From contig CAWGYT010000009.1 of assembly GCA_963826795.1 (NCBI GenBank), forward strand, positions 496,001-560,000: a DNA stretch of 64,000 nt, given 5' to 3'. The notes beneath the pieces were generated by a model, which was not told the origin of the DNA, did not search any database, and saw only the letters and a program-made list of their open reading frames with translations. Every line of letters begins with the position of its first letter. The first letter of the stretch is position 1. Of this stretch, positions 27,940 through 37,900 are shown piece after piece. The DNA is from CAWGYT01 sp963826795. Its GTDB lineage: Bacteria; Planctomycetota; Planctomycetia; Pirellulales; Pirellulaceae. A program made the translations under genes and the position numbers.

Positions 27940-28330
27940 AGAGGGCCCCCCGGACCCTCCGCGGGCCAAGCGGAAAGTAGACCGTCTGAGACTTTGTGGT
28001 CTGAGACTTTGTGACTTTGTGAGACTCGCAGCATGTGACCCAGATTCTGACGTCCCAGGCCCCAGGGTCGCCCGGCGACTCTTCGGCCCGACACATAAGA
28101 GCCCGCGTCGCCTGATGCGGATGCACTCGTCGTCAAGAGCCCCCCGGACCCTCCGCGGGCCAAGCGGAAAGTAGACCGTCTGAGACTTTAGACTTAGACC
28201 GTCTGAGACTTAGACTTTGGGCCCGTTGCGTTGGAACTAATGGACTTTACGACTTTGGACTTGCTGGAGAATTAGACGGTCTGAGACTTTGTGGAGACTT
28301 TGTTGTGAGACTTTGTTGGTCGTCTGGAAC
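27940..28330 (-). repeat. Arrays 3 and 4 of the AGACSGTCT family with a shared GC-rich leader
   Basis: Copies of GTAGACCGTCTGAGACTTT at 27977, 28171, 28197 and related degenerate GAGACTTTG units to 28330. Two copies are preceded by the same leader, GACCCTCCGCGGGCCAAG (27953 and 28148). The inverted leader is also found at 46550, and a diverged form at 25945. Between them (28030-28140) lies GC-rich leader sequence similar to that just upstream of the HUH transposase. Confidence 0.8.
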
Positions 28331-28398
28331 TTTGGTCTGGCACTTTGTGAAACTCCGACCGAGGCCATTCCCACTTCGCCCAGCTTCCGAAATTAAAA

Positions 28399-28413
28399 GA
28401 CCTGACCCCTTTT
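28399..28413 (-). repeat. REP-like motif (inverted) GACCTGACCCCTTTT
   Basis: Reverse complement of the motif at 5509; lies 18 bp beyond the stop of the esterase gene. Confidence 0.65.
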
Positions 28414-28431
28414 GCCGCACGCGGTTGCGAC

Positions 28432-29512
28432 TTAGTCCTCGTGGTAGCCGCGCCACATCCATACGAGTGTATCGGCGAGCGTTTGTTCGAATACCTTGCC
28501 ATCGCAGTGCCTTGTTGCACGACTGAATACGTACCGATAGTCGTATCCTTTGGTTTCCAGGGCCGAGGCGGTACGCTGGTTGGCCATCACCCAATTGTGA
28601 TGCGTTTCTTCCGGATCGCTGGCGCGAAGGTCATTCTCGGAGACGTGCGTGAAGATGCGGAGCGGCTTTCTTCTCCTGGCTCTCGATGAGTTTCATACTC
28701 GAATGGTATTCCCACGCGCCGAGTGGATAATCGGCTTCTTCTGGCGCATCATCATCTTGCTGGTCGACGAATGTCCCGGAATACGTGATCAAGCGGCGAA
28801 ACAAGTCCGGACGAAACCAGCCCATGGTCAGCGCGGCCGCACCGCCCGAGCTGCACCCCATCACGGCCTTACCCCAAGGATTCTCCGTGAAGGCGATGTT
28901 CGGATATGCCGCTTTGATCTCCTCATTTTCGAGCACGGTCGGCAACACTTCGTCATTGATAAAGCGGGCCAAGCGGTCCGACATCGTGTCGTATTCGAGA
29001 CCTCGCTCACTCCCCTTGCTATCGCTCCCGCCGTTCTCCACGGCAATCGCGATGAACGCGGGCAACCGACGGCCCGGATCCTTCGAAACTGTCAAATTGT
29101 CCAGAGCGTTTCGAACAAGATTGAGGTGACTTGGTCCGTCATGCATGACCAAAATGGGAGCCTTCGTGCCATCTTTGTATGCGGCCGGAATATAGACGAA
29201 TATCTTTCGCTCTTCGCGCACCGCTTTGCTGGGATCCAGGGTACGATCATCGCCGCGGAAGATCTTGCTGTCCGCCAGTCGCATCGACAACTCGAAACTT
29301 CTTCCCTTGGGATTGTCCTGGTCGGTGAGGTCGGGATCGATGCGGTATTCGGGGCCGATGACGACGTTGCCGTTGCCTTCCGCACCAGGATTCTCGGTAT
29401 AGCTCTCGGCCGCTGCCAAGTTGGATGGCAAACCCATGAGGAAAATGAGGCAGCCAGCGCAGGTGCCACCCAACGTGGAGTGTCGCTTGAGTAGGAATCG
29501 TATCATCGACAT
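28432..29512 (-). CDS. Exported esterase (IroE/esterase-D-like), frameshifted near the C-terminus
   Basis: ATG 29512 starts MSMIRFLLKRHSTLGG and a signal peptide ending near LAAAES. The fold is recognised from KIFVYIPAAYKDGTKAPIL, VMHDGPSHLN and the nucleophile elbow AVMGCSSGGAAAL. The frame ends early at 28631 after QEKKAAPHLHARLRE. In the next frame the DNA continues perfectly with KPLRIFTHVSENDLRASDPE, YRYVFSRATRHCDGKVFEQ (catalytic His) and VWMWRGYHED, stopping at 28432. One extra A in GAAGAAAGCC near 28660 causes the break. About 360 residues when joined. Likely hydrolyses an ester in the periplasm, possibly with the adjacent sulfatase in polysaccharide breakdown. Confidence 0.82.
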
Positions 29513-29586
29513 CGCAACTCGCAATCAATCAAAGGCAAAGAAACGCAAAGGCAAACGCAAAGACAATGGTAAGGCAAACGCGACAC

Positions 29587-31052
29587 TCAGTCCCGTGATT
29601 TCGCGGCCTCTAGTACCGCGGTCAATTCCTGCACGAGCGATGGTCGCTCCAGCCAAAGGTTGGTCGACTCACCCGGATCGTCGATCAAGTTGTAGAGCTG
29701 CCCGGTCGGTCCGCCCGGCGTCGCCTCCTCGCGCTTCGGTTTCGAAAAACCTCCAGAACCTAACTGCGGGATCAGTTTCCACGGCCCGCGACGCACGGCA
29801 AAAACGTCCGAATTGGAATGAATCAACACACGATCCGGCGCGATGGTCTCCGCCTTTCCAAGCAGCACCGGCGACACATCGATTCCGTCTTCCGCTACGC
29901 CGTCGCCAATCGTCACGCCTAGCAGCGAGGCTAATGTAGGCAGCACGTCGGTGAAGCAGATCGTCTGTCCGCTCACCTTTCCCGCCTCAATGCGCCCGGC
30001 CATCGCACGATGAACGGGATCCGATGTCCGCCTTCCCATAGATCGCCCTTCATGCCGCGCAGCGGACCGACACTTGCATGGCCAAGTCGTCGGACATCCT
30101 CCGGATACCAGACCGGCCCATTGTCGCTCGTAAAGATGACGAGCGTGTCGTCCGTCATGCCGCCTCGTTCTAGCGCGTCGAGCACTTGGCCAACGACGGC
30201 GTCCACCTGATGCGTGAAATCGCCGTAAAGGTCCGCCTCGCTTTTCCCGACATTCGCCTCGGTCGGTAGCCACGGCGTATGCGGGGCAGGCAGCGCGAAG
30301 TAGAGGAACAGCGGATCGTCGGTTGCGCTCGCCGCATGTTCGTCGATGACGCGGACCGCTCTTCTCGAAAAGATCGGCAATACGTCCGCATGTCGGAAAT
30401 CGGACGAGATCCCTCCTTCACGCCAGAAGGCGCCTTGAATGTTCGTCCATCCCTCAGTTGAACTCGCCCCGACGCGACCTGTTGGCGGAAGCACGCAATG
30501 ATCGTCCTCGATGTAGTAGTATGGGGGAATGTCCAGCGACGCCCAAATCCCGAAGTAGTGATCGAACCCGCGATCGAGAGGCCCTCCTGGCATGCGAGTT
30601 CCCGCTTCGGTCGGGTGATCGCACTCGAACCCCAGGTGCCACTTGCCGACGCAAGCGGTGCGATATCCCTTGGCCTGGAGCATCCTTCCCAGCGTCAGAC
30701 GCTCCGGTTCGATCGAGCTGCCGGGCAAGTTCCACCGGATTCTGGTTCGGAACGGATACCGGCCTGTGAGCAGACCATACCGTGACGGCACGCAAAGCGA
30801 GGCGGGCGCATGCGCGTCGGTGAAACGCATGCCCGCCTTCGCAAGCGCGTCGATATGGGGCGTCGGGATCTTCGATTCCGGATTGAAGCAGCCCGGATCG
30901 CCATAGCCCATGTCGTCCGCCATGATGAGGACAATGTTGGGCCGACCGCCCGACGGGGCGGCCGAAGCGTCATCCCTGATCCCGAGCACCGTAAGAACCA
31001 GCAGAGCCAGACTGGCACCGCTTAGAAGGCGATGCGGTGTGTAACGCGGCAT
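29587..31052 (-). CDS. Formylglycine-dependent sulfatase, frameshifted
   Basis: ATG 31052 follows GAGGAGAA and begins MPRYTPHRLLSGASLALLVL, a signal peptide. N-terminal metal ligands are in NIVLIMADDMGYGD; the formylglycine site is LCVPSRYGLLTGRYPFRTRI (C-x-P-S-R); the second metal site is IFTSDNGPVWYP; a GKWHLGF block is present. The frame ends after IVRWPGALRRER at 29973. The next frame resumes at GRIEAGKVSGQT, continues through FTDVLPTLASLLG to LYNLIDDPGESTNLW, and stops at 29587. A missing C in GGGCGCATT near 29998 explains it. About 488 residues joined. Exported arylsulfatase type acting on sulfated glycans; the esterase follows 75 bp downstream. Confidence 0.88.
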
Positions 31053-31105
31053 CTGATTCTTCTCCTCTCTCACGTGGGTGGTCCTGTCTCGGCGCGTGCA
31101 TTGCC

Positions 31106-31169
31106 TTGGATTCGTGTTGTCTCGGATTCGTGTCGACTTGGATTCGTGTTGTCTCGGATTCGTGTCGAC
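31106..31169 (+). repeat. Tandem repeat, 2 x 32 bp (4 x ~16 bp)
   Basis: Two identical 32-bp units, each made of TTGGATTCGTGTTGTC and TCGGATTCGTGTCGAC, in the leader region of the sulfatase gene (upstream on the minus strand). Confidence 0.9.
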
Positions 31170-31282
31170 TCGTTTGATGAGAATCGCAACGCAAACCTCA
31201 ATTCCAAGTCGATTCAAAACTCAACGTGCCTTGGATGACACGGGGAGTCTAACCAAGCTCGCGTGTTGAGAGGGAAAACGCC

Positions 31283-32728
31283 TCAGCGACGAGCGTGCTG
31301 CCGACGGATCACAATGCCGAGTCCGCCAACCAACAACATCATCAACGACATCGGCTCTGGAACCGCGTTGACCGCCGGGCGCGGACCCGTTTCGAAGCCT
31401 CCGTCTTGGAAGGCAACGACGAGGTCGCCGCTGTCAAACCGTTGATCGCCGCTCCAGTCTCCTTGCGTCCAACCCGCTGCCGTATCCGATTCGTACGTTC
31501 CCTCCTGAAACACCTGGACCAAATCGGTGCTATTGAACTCACCGTCCAAGTCGGCATCCCCGATCCACGTATTCTTCAGCTCGTTGACCCATACCTGGCG
31601 ATCTTTGAAATCGACCAGGCCATCATCGTTCAGGTCGTAGGCCAAGTCGCCGGGTTGGGCGACGATCTGAATCGCCTGCAGGTCCAAGTCTCCCGCGTCC
31701 AGCTCACCGTTGGCGTTGTAGTCACCGGGGGTCGAGGGGCCCCCGATAACGGCGTTCCGCAGACTGCCTCCCACAAAATTGAGAGTCAGAGTAGCGCTCC
31801 CATTGGCCGGCAGGTTCAACGCGAACTGCATCGCCCCCCCGACATCGCCGGGTTCGTCCATCAAGCCGTCGCCGTCCTCGTCGATATCGAACATGGGCTG
31901 TCCATTCCCACCCCCGATGATTTCTTGCACGCTATTGAGATAGTCTTCTTCGATCCCGTTCATTCTCTGGGCGTAAAAATGCAGGTGCGTGGCGCCGCCA
32001 GTTCCAACGGGGGTGCGTTGCGCCAAGACACCTTCGAGCGTAACGTTGTCACCGGCGTGCGCAATGACGGAAATGCGGCGATCACGATCCGCGATCCCCG
32101 GGTGGCCGTCGCCCGCCACGTCCGACTCCTCGATAAAGTAGACGCGTGGATCGTCGTCCAGCACGAACCCGGCTAGGTTGTCCAGCGCGCCCTGGGCAAA
32201 CTCCATGTCGACGTCCGTCTCCCAGAGTGCCTTCAGTTCCAGCGGACTATTTCCCTGGTTCTTGAACGTGTACGTCTGCACGATGTTGTATCTCGACAAT
32301 TCCTGCACCAGGTCGACCTGCAGGTCACCGTAGAGCGGCACGTCGAAGCTGCTGGTTCGCGTCGAACCGGTGGACGCATCCGAGATCACGTCGTCGTCCA
32401 ACATCCGTGCGCCAAAATCGCCAGGCCAATCGTCGGCGTCCATCAGCCACTGCCACGCCTCCCCGTCGGTCAGCATGATGGCCGACCAAAACGACCACGG
32501 TCTGAGGCCGACGGGGCCATCCGGGTCGTAGTTCGCCCAGCCCGGATCCGCGACCGAAAACGGACCGAAAGCCCCGTATTGGTCTCCGCGGAGCTCCATA
32601 TGACCGTCGCCTGACACTCCATCGGTCAAAACCCTCTGGTCTGCACCAGCTTGAGTAGTCACCGTCAGCAAACACACCCACAGCAGCAGTTGCGTCCCAT
32701 GACGCCGGTTCCCGTAACGAACTCTCAT
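31283..32728 (-). CDS. Secreted dockerin-like/PEP-CTERM protein
   Basis: The protein has 481 residues; ATG 32728 has GGGAGAG upstream. The signal peptide is around TQLLLWVCLLTVTTQAGA. A beta-rich domain of about 300 residues of no family I can name follows (ALWETDVDMEFAQGALDNL). Then come dockerin/EF-hand-like repeats: GDYNANGELDAGDLD, DLNDDGLVDFKDRQV, GDADLDGEFNSTDLV and GDWSGDQRFDSGDLV. It ends in VPEPMSLMMLLVGGLGIV and a basic tail, a complete PEP-CTERM signal in frame. Surface or matrix protein. It is upstream of the sulfatase on the same strand (230 bp). Confidence 0.85.
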   Translation of the reverse strand: MRVRYGNRRHGTQLLLWVCLLTVTTQAGADQRVLTDGVSGDGHMELRGDQYGAFGPFSVADPGWANYDPDGPVGLRPWSFWSAIMLTDGEAWQWLMDADDWPGDFGARMLDDDVISDASTGSTRTSSFDVPLYGDLQVDLVQELSRYNIVQTYTFKNQGNSPLELKALWETDVDMEFAQGALDNLAGFVLDDDPRVYFIEESDVAGDGHPGIADRDRRISVIAHAGDNVTLEGVLAQRTPVGTGGATHLHFYAQRMNGIEEDYLNSVQEIIGGGNGQPMFDIDEDGDGLMDEPGDVGGAMQFALNLPANGSATLTLNFVGGSLRNAVIGGPSTPGDYNANGELDAGDLDLQAIQIVAQPGDLAYDLNDDGLVDFKDRQVWVNELKNTWIGDADLDGEFNSTDLVQVFQEGTYESDTAAGWTQGDWSGDQRFDSGDLVVAFQDGGFETGPRPAVNAVPEPMSLMMLLVGGLGIVIRRQHARR

Positions 32729-32758
32729 CGATCTCTCCCTCAGCTAGGCGAATAGGTT

Positions 32759-32821
32759 GTTGACCGTTGACCGTTGACCGTTGACCGTTGACCGTTGACC
32801 GTTGACCGTTGACCGTTGACC
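32759..32821 (+). repeat. Heptamer tandem repeat (GTTGACC)9
   Basis: Nine perfect copies of a 7-bp unit start 30 bp upstream of the PEP-CTERM gene start (minus strand), in its promoter region. Copy number in such tracts often varies. Confidence 0.95.
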
Positions 32822-33522
32822 GAATGCCATCCTCGAGTGCGCTGGCGGCATCATCATAGCAGCCGGCGGGCGTGGTCACGACGACGCGGTGCCAGCGCAC
32901 GGCCAAATACAGCCACTTTGAGACGCTTCACATGCAGCCACGTTGAGAATTGCCCTTGTCGTCAGGCAAGCTTCCTGCCCGAACGCACAGCAGCACGAAA
33001 GCACGGGCCGAAGCGAATCGGCTGAGGATGGCTAAGTCGTTATCAAGATGGACGTTGTATCACCAGGGCGGGTCGCGTCGACGGATCGCCAGCCGCAACG
33101 TGGACCGGTCGGGATGCAGGCGATCATTTGGCGGGAGACACGCGACACGTCGACGGCGCTCGGTTTCGAATGACCGCCTGACATGGCCGCAGAAGCTGTC
33201 AAACTCAGCTCGTCAACCCGAAGTGAGTCGTTCGTCGCTTCTCAGGTCGATCGAGGCCTCGGATTGATCGTCGCCCGACGTGACCGCGCGAATCATTTGA
33301 CTGGTCTTCCCAAACTTTCGGCGTGGAACGTCCTGACCTCTTAAATGGACTCAACTGCCGGAAGCCACGTCGGTCGCGGCGACTTTCGTCCCCGATCGAC
33401 GCAAAAACAACGATTCCGGCGAATTATTCGCAATTTTTTGCTGTCTATCCGCACGCCGGACGGCTACGATCGCGGATTGTCAATTGCTTTCGACGCTCGC
33501 AACCTTGAGGAGTAACGGGATC
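32822..33522. other. Intergenic region (about 700 bp) between divergent genes
   Basis: Small open frames here are rich in Arg and Ser and unlike proteins. No dispersed repeat copy or strong hairpin was recognised. GAGGAG lies 11 bp upstream of ATG 33523. Confidence 0.4.
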
Positions 33523-34365
33523 ATGAAAGTTGTCACGCCGGTTTTCGCGGCCCTTGTGGTGTTCTGTCTTGGAGCGGTGGCGCCGGCTGCCGAACTTGTC
33601 TCTGCCTACACCTTCGACGAAACAGGTGGCACGACGGCTTCGGATGCGATCCGTGGCATCGCCGGTGACGCCACGGCCTTGGGTGGGACGACATGGGTGG
33701 CGGGTGCCATTGGCGGTGGCGTTCGCGTGGACGGAGTTGATGGTTGGCTTTCGGCTGCAAATCCGATTGCGAACGGAGCGACTGCGATGTCGTTCTCCGG
33801 TTGGGTGAATGCAGAAGCGCTTCCCGTCTGGGGTTCCATCGTCAAGAACTGGGGCGGCGCTCAGGCCGGCCAATTTCATTTCGGTCTCCAATCCGGCGAC
33901 CAGGACCTGAGCAACTTTCTTTCGAATGATGCCGGCGGCGTGAGCAACGTGCGGCAATCAACGGCCTTCCCGACTGGCGAATGGGTTCATGTCGCGTTCA
34001 CCTACGACGGAACGTCCCACAAGTTGTTCAGGAACGGGACCAAAATCACCGAAGGCGCGTTTGCCGGTGGGCTGAACTACCCGCTGGCGCAACAACCAGC
34101 GAGCGGTGTGGTTGGCTTTGGTGTCAAGACCGGCGACGACGGCTTGGCCCCCGATCCGGGAGCACCGGGGTTTTGGCAGGGATCGTTTGACGAGTTCGGT
34201 TTCTGGGACGGTGCCTTGTCGGAAGCGGAAGTGATGGACATTTATACGAATGGAGTCAACGGAATCAGCATCGTTCCCGAACCATCGAGTTCCGTACTGG
34301 CGTTGCTTGGTTGTTTGAGTGCACTCGGATCGCGACGTCGACGCGGTGCGAAGACCGCGCAGTAG
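33523..34365 (+). CDS. Secreted LamG protein with PEP-CTERM tail
   Basis: The protein has 280 residues from ATG 33523 (an earlier start at 33484 would disrupt the signal peptide MKVVTPVFAALVVFCLGAV). A single LamG/concanavalin-like domain covers most of the protein: LVSAYTFDETGGTTASDAI, GGGVRVDGVDGWLSAAN, MSFSGWVNAEA, HVAFTYDGTSHKLFRNG and FDEFGFWDGALSEAEVM. The end is IVPEPSSSVLALLGCLSALG plus Arg residues, a PEP-CTERM signal. Carbohydrate or protein binding at the surface is inferred from the fold. A truncated paralogue follows directly. Confidence 0.87.
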   Translation: MKVVTPVFAALVVFCLGAVAPAAELVSAYTFDETGGTTASDAIRGIAGDATALGGTTWVAGAIGGGVRVDGVDGWLSAANPIANGATAMSFSGWVNAEALPVWGSIVKNWGGAQAGQFHFGLQSGDQDLSNFLSNDAGGVSNVRQSTAFPTGEWVHVAFTYDGTSHKLFRNGTKITEGAFAGGLNYPLAQQPASGVVGFGVKTGDDGLAPDPGAPGFWQGSFDEFGFWDGALSEAEVMDIYTNGVNGISIVPEPSSSVLALLGCLSALGSRRRRGAKTAQ

Positions 34366-34470
34366 CCAGGACCGTCAGTCAAGACGCACGTTCACGAAGA
34401 ATACGCGAGTGTGGCTGTCCGTCGGATACTTGTCCACATGGCGCCTTGAGGAGGTTCGAATATCAGCCGG

Positions 34471-34860
34471 TTGATGTTGGCCGCGTGGATCTTGTCGGCC
34501 ATTCTCGCTTCGCAAGGAATGGCGGGTGCTGATTTGATGGACGGCTTGGTGGGTTACTATGCGTTCGACAGAATCGACGACTTCGTTAGCGTGCCCGAGA
34601 TGCCACTTGCAGAAGCCGCCTTGTCGGTGTCGATCTGGGGATTCGCCAACGATGCTCCCACGTGGGCCAGCCTAGTCAAGAACTGGGGTGGCTCCATCGT
34701 CGGCCAGTTCCATTTCGGTTTGGGTCAGGGCGCCGCCGACACATTGAGCATCTTCGTCACACAGGGGGATGGCGCAGGATTCAACGCGGGAACGGATCGG
34801 GACCCCATCGAATTGGAGGTGTGGGAGCATACCCTCCCTTTCCCGCCGTCGACGTTGTAG
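34471..34860 (+). pseudogene. Truncated LamG paralogue
   Basis: It starts TTG-ATG (34471/34474) with a signal peptide LAAWILSAILASQGMAG, then LVGYYAFD, but about 50 residues of the usual first half are missing before DFVSVPEMPLAEAALSVSIW. The block ASLVKNWGGSIVGQFHFGL matches the upstream gene. The homology ends at ELEVWEH, after which the frame runs into the GC-rich tandem repeat at about 34855 and stops. Internal deletion and 3' truncation; not expected to be functional. Confidence 0.7.
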
Positions 34861-34930
34861 CGGCCCCATGTTGTAGCGGCCCCATGTTGAGCGCCCTGTG
34901 AAGCGGCCCCGTGTTGACGCGGCCCCGTGA
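34852..34930 (+). repeat. Degenerate tandem repeat of a GCGGCCCCATGTTG unit
   Basis: Four diverging copies of a ~19-bp unit between the LamG remnant and the CotH gene; it forms the boundary of the truncated gene. Confidence 0.8.
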
Positions 34931-34973
34931 CGGATCGGTGCGTGAGCAATCTTGGCTTGAGGATCGGGTGCGA

Positions 34974-37900
34974 ATGGCGACTTGGCATCGATTGCGAAAC
35001 ACGCGGGTCCGATCACAGGAACGGCGTTTACCACGTAACTTCTCGGTCGAACCATTGGAGCCGCGCCAACTTCTGGCCCTGACGGTGCTCAATCTGCCAG
35101 CGACCGATGTCACGTTCGAGATGGCGACGATCGGCGTCGAGATCGTCGAAGCCGACTCCAGCCCGACCGTTTCCATTTACTGGGGGGATGAAGATGGAGG
35201 CACGGACGTACGCTTGTGGGACCGTGTCGCCAATCTTGGGAATCGCCCGGTGGGGCAACACACGACGGTGGTGGACGGCTTGTCGGCAGGGACGGAATAC
35301 TTCTTCCGCGCGTTTGCGCTCACGTTGAGCGACGGCGCGCGCTGGACCGATAGCTCGCTCCATTTTACCACGGCCTCGGTTCCGACGGCGACGGTCGACT
35401 TGGAACCCGTTTCGGTGATTGGTGACACATCCGCGATTGTGAACGGTTCGATCGACGGAAGGGGAACTCTCGACTCCGCCACGCTTTATTACGGCACCGT
35501 CAACGGTGGCAACGAGGCGGCCGCATGGCAGCATTCGATGCAGTTGGTCGCCAGCGAAGGCGACTTTTCAGCACGTATTTCCAATCTTGTTCCGGGCGCC
35601 ACTTATTTCGTCCGCCTTAGGGCAACGAATGCGGGTGGAATATCTTGGAGCGCAGCGCAGCAACTTTCGACCGTTTCAGTTCCTCCCGTGCGCATTAGCG
35701 AGGTAATGTCCGCCAATGCGAGCACACTACCGACTCGGCACCGGCTCAGCATTGACGACGCCTTTAGTGGCCCCATGAACTCGTACGACTGGTTCGAAAT
35801 TCAGAATTCGACGGGGGATCTGTTCGACCTGAGCGGGTACTACCTTTCGGATTCGATCGATCAACCGCAGCGATGGCAAGTGCCCGAGGGAACCACCATT
35901 CCGGCCCAAGGCTCGATCGTTTTCTTTGCGTCGGGCATCGACATCAAGCATCCTGATTTGGACGAACTGGGGATCCGACATACGAATTTTTCTCTGAGTG
36001 CCGACGGCGAACCGTTACTGCTCGTCGCACCCGAGGGATCGATCGTCGAACAGCTCGAAAGTAACCTGGTTGCCTCGTATTCGGACGTCTCGACCGGTTA
36101 CTTCGGCACCCAATTCGGAACGCTTCAGACCCCCAGTCCCGCGGATTCGAATTTCCCCGTGGTTCCCACGATCGCTCCGCCGGTCCACGGATTCGCCAAC
36201 CCAGATGACACCAACAGCCCACTGGTTGTGTCAGTACAGGTCGACGGGGCCTTGTTGGACGTCACGGAAGTCAGGCTGGTCTACCGGTCGATGTTCGAGG
36301 ATGAGTTGACCGTCGTGATGACGGATGACGGCACGGGGCAGGATGCAGTTGGCGGCGACGGGCGGTACACGGCGGAAATCCCGGGACAGACGGCCGGGCC
36401 CGGGGAAATGATTCGGTATGCGGTCATCGTCACCGATGCGCAGGGGATCCCAGCACGCATGCCTCGCTTCGTGACGGAAGACAATTCGCCCGAGTACTTC
36501 GGCACGATCGTTGAAGATCCAACGATTGACACTGCCGTGCCCGTACTGCATCGCTTCATCGCATCACCGAGCCGCGCGGAAACCGGCACGGGCACGCGCG
36601 CTTCGGTGTATTTCAAGGGCGAGTTCTACGACAATGTGTTCATTCGAATTCGCGGCGGGACCGCTCGGTCATGGCCGAAAAAAGGCTATAAGATCGAGTT
36701 TAACGACGATTACAACTTTCGCTTCGACGAAAGCCTGCCGCGTGTCGACGAGTTCAATTTGAACACCACCTACACCGACAAATCGTATGTTCGCGCGATC
36801 CTAGCGTACGAGCTTTATCGTGACTCCGGTGGGATAGCTCCAATCACGTTTCCGATGCGCGTTCAGCAGAATGGTGAATTCTGGAACCTCTCGCACTTCG
36901 TCGAACAACCGGATCGCGACTTCCTTCGTCGCAACAATCTAGATCCCGACGGAGCGATGTACAAATCGATGGCCGATCGCTTGAACGGCCTCACGGCTCG
37001 CGCCGATGGATTCTTCGAAAAGAAGACGCGGAACGAGGAAGACTATTCGGACCTGCAAGCGCTGATTGATGGCCTGGCTCTTGATGGTGAAGAGCTGGAA
37101 ACGTTTCTCTTTGACAATGTCGACCTGCCCGCACAAGTCAATCTGATGGCCGTCAATGTCATCCTTCAAAACTTGGATGCGACCGACAAGAATTACTACA
37201 TCTATCGCGACACGGAAGGCAACCAGGAATGGAAGATGTTGCCGTGGGATCTGGACCTGGTCCTTGGCCCGAACGCGCTGAACACGGATAGCTTCTCCAC
37301 CTCGGATGACTTGCCGCCGGCACACACCAGTCACCCCTACATGGGCACCCTCGCTTATCCGTTTTACGGTCGGAAGAACCATCTTTTCGACGCGATTGTG
37401 AATTCACCGCGCACGAATCAAATGTTTCTGCGCCGCGTGCGGTCACTCATGGACGAATTCATGGCGTCCGCAGAAACGCCTCTTGAACAGCGCTATTTCG
37501 AAAATCGCATCGACGAACTGGTCGAATTGCTCGGCCCGGACGTGTTGCTGGACAAGGAAAAGTGGGGAGCCAGTGCTTCTTTCCCCGGCCGACAATACAC
37601 GCTGGAGGAAGCCGCGACACGCATTAAGGACGAATACCTGGTACCCCGACGAGTTCACTTGTTCGAGACCCATAATATTTCGCGACTCGACTTCGGTGAC
37701 ATCAAGGTCTTGATTCCCGAGTCGGCGGAGAACGTGGAGTATTTCGTCCCGATGGATAACAGTCTGGGTTCGACATGGACAAACCGAGCCACACCGGGCA
37801 ACGCGGAGCAGTGGCAGGTTGGTCAAATGGGTCTCGGCTTCGAGGACAGCCCCGCCGACTACGCCGACCTGATCAATACGCGGGTGAAACCCTCCGAATC

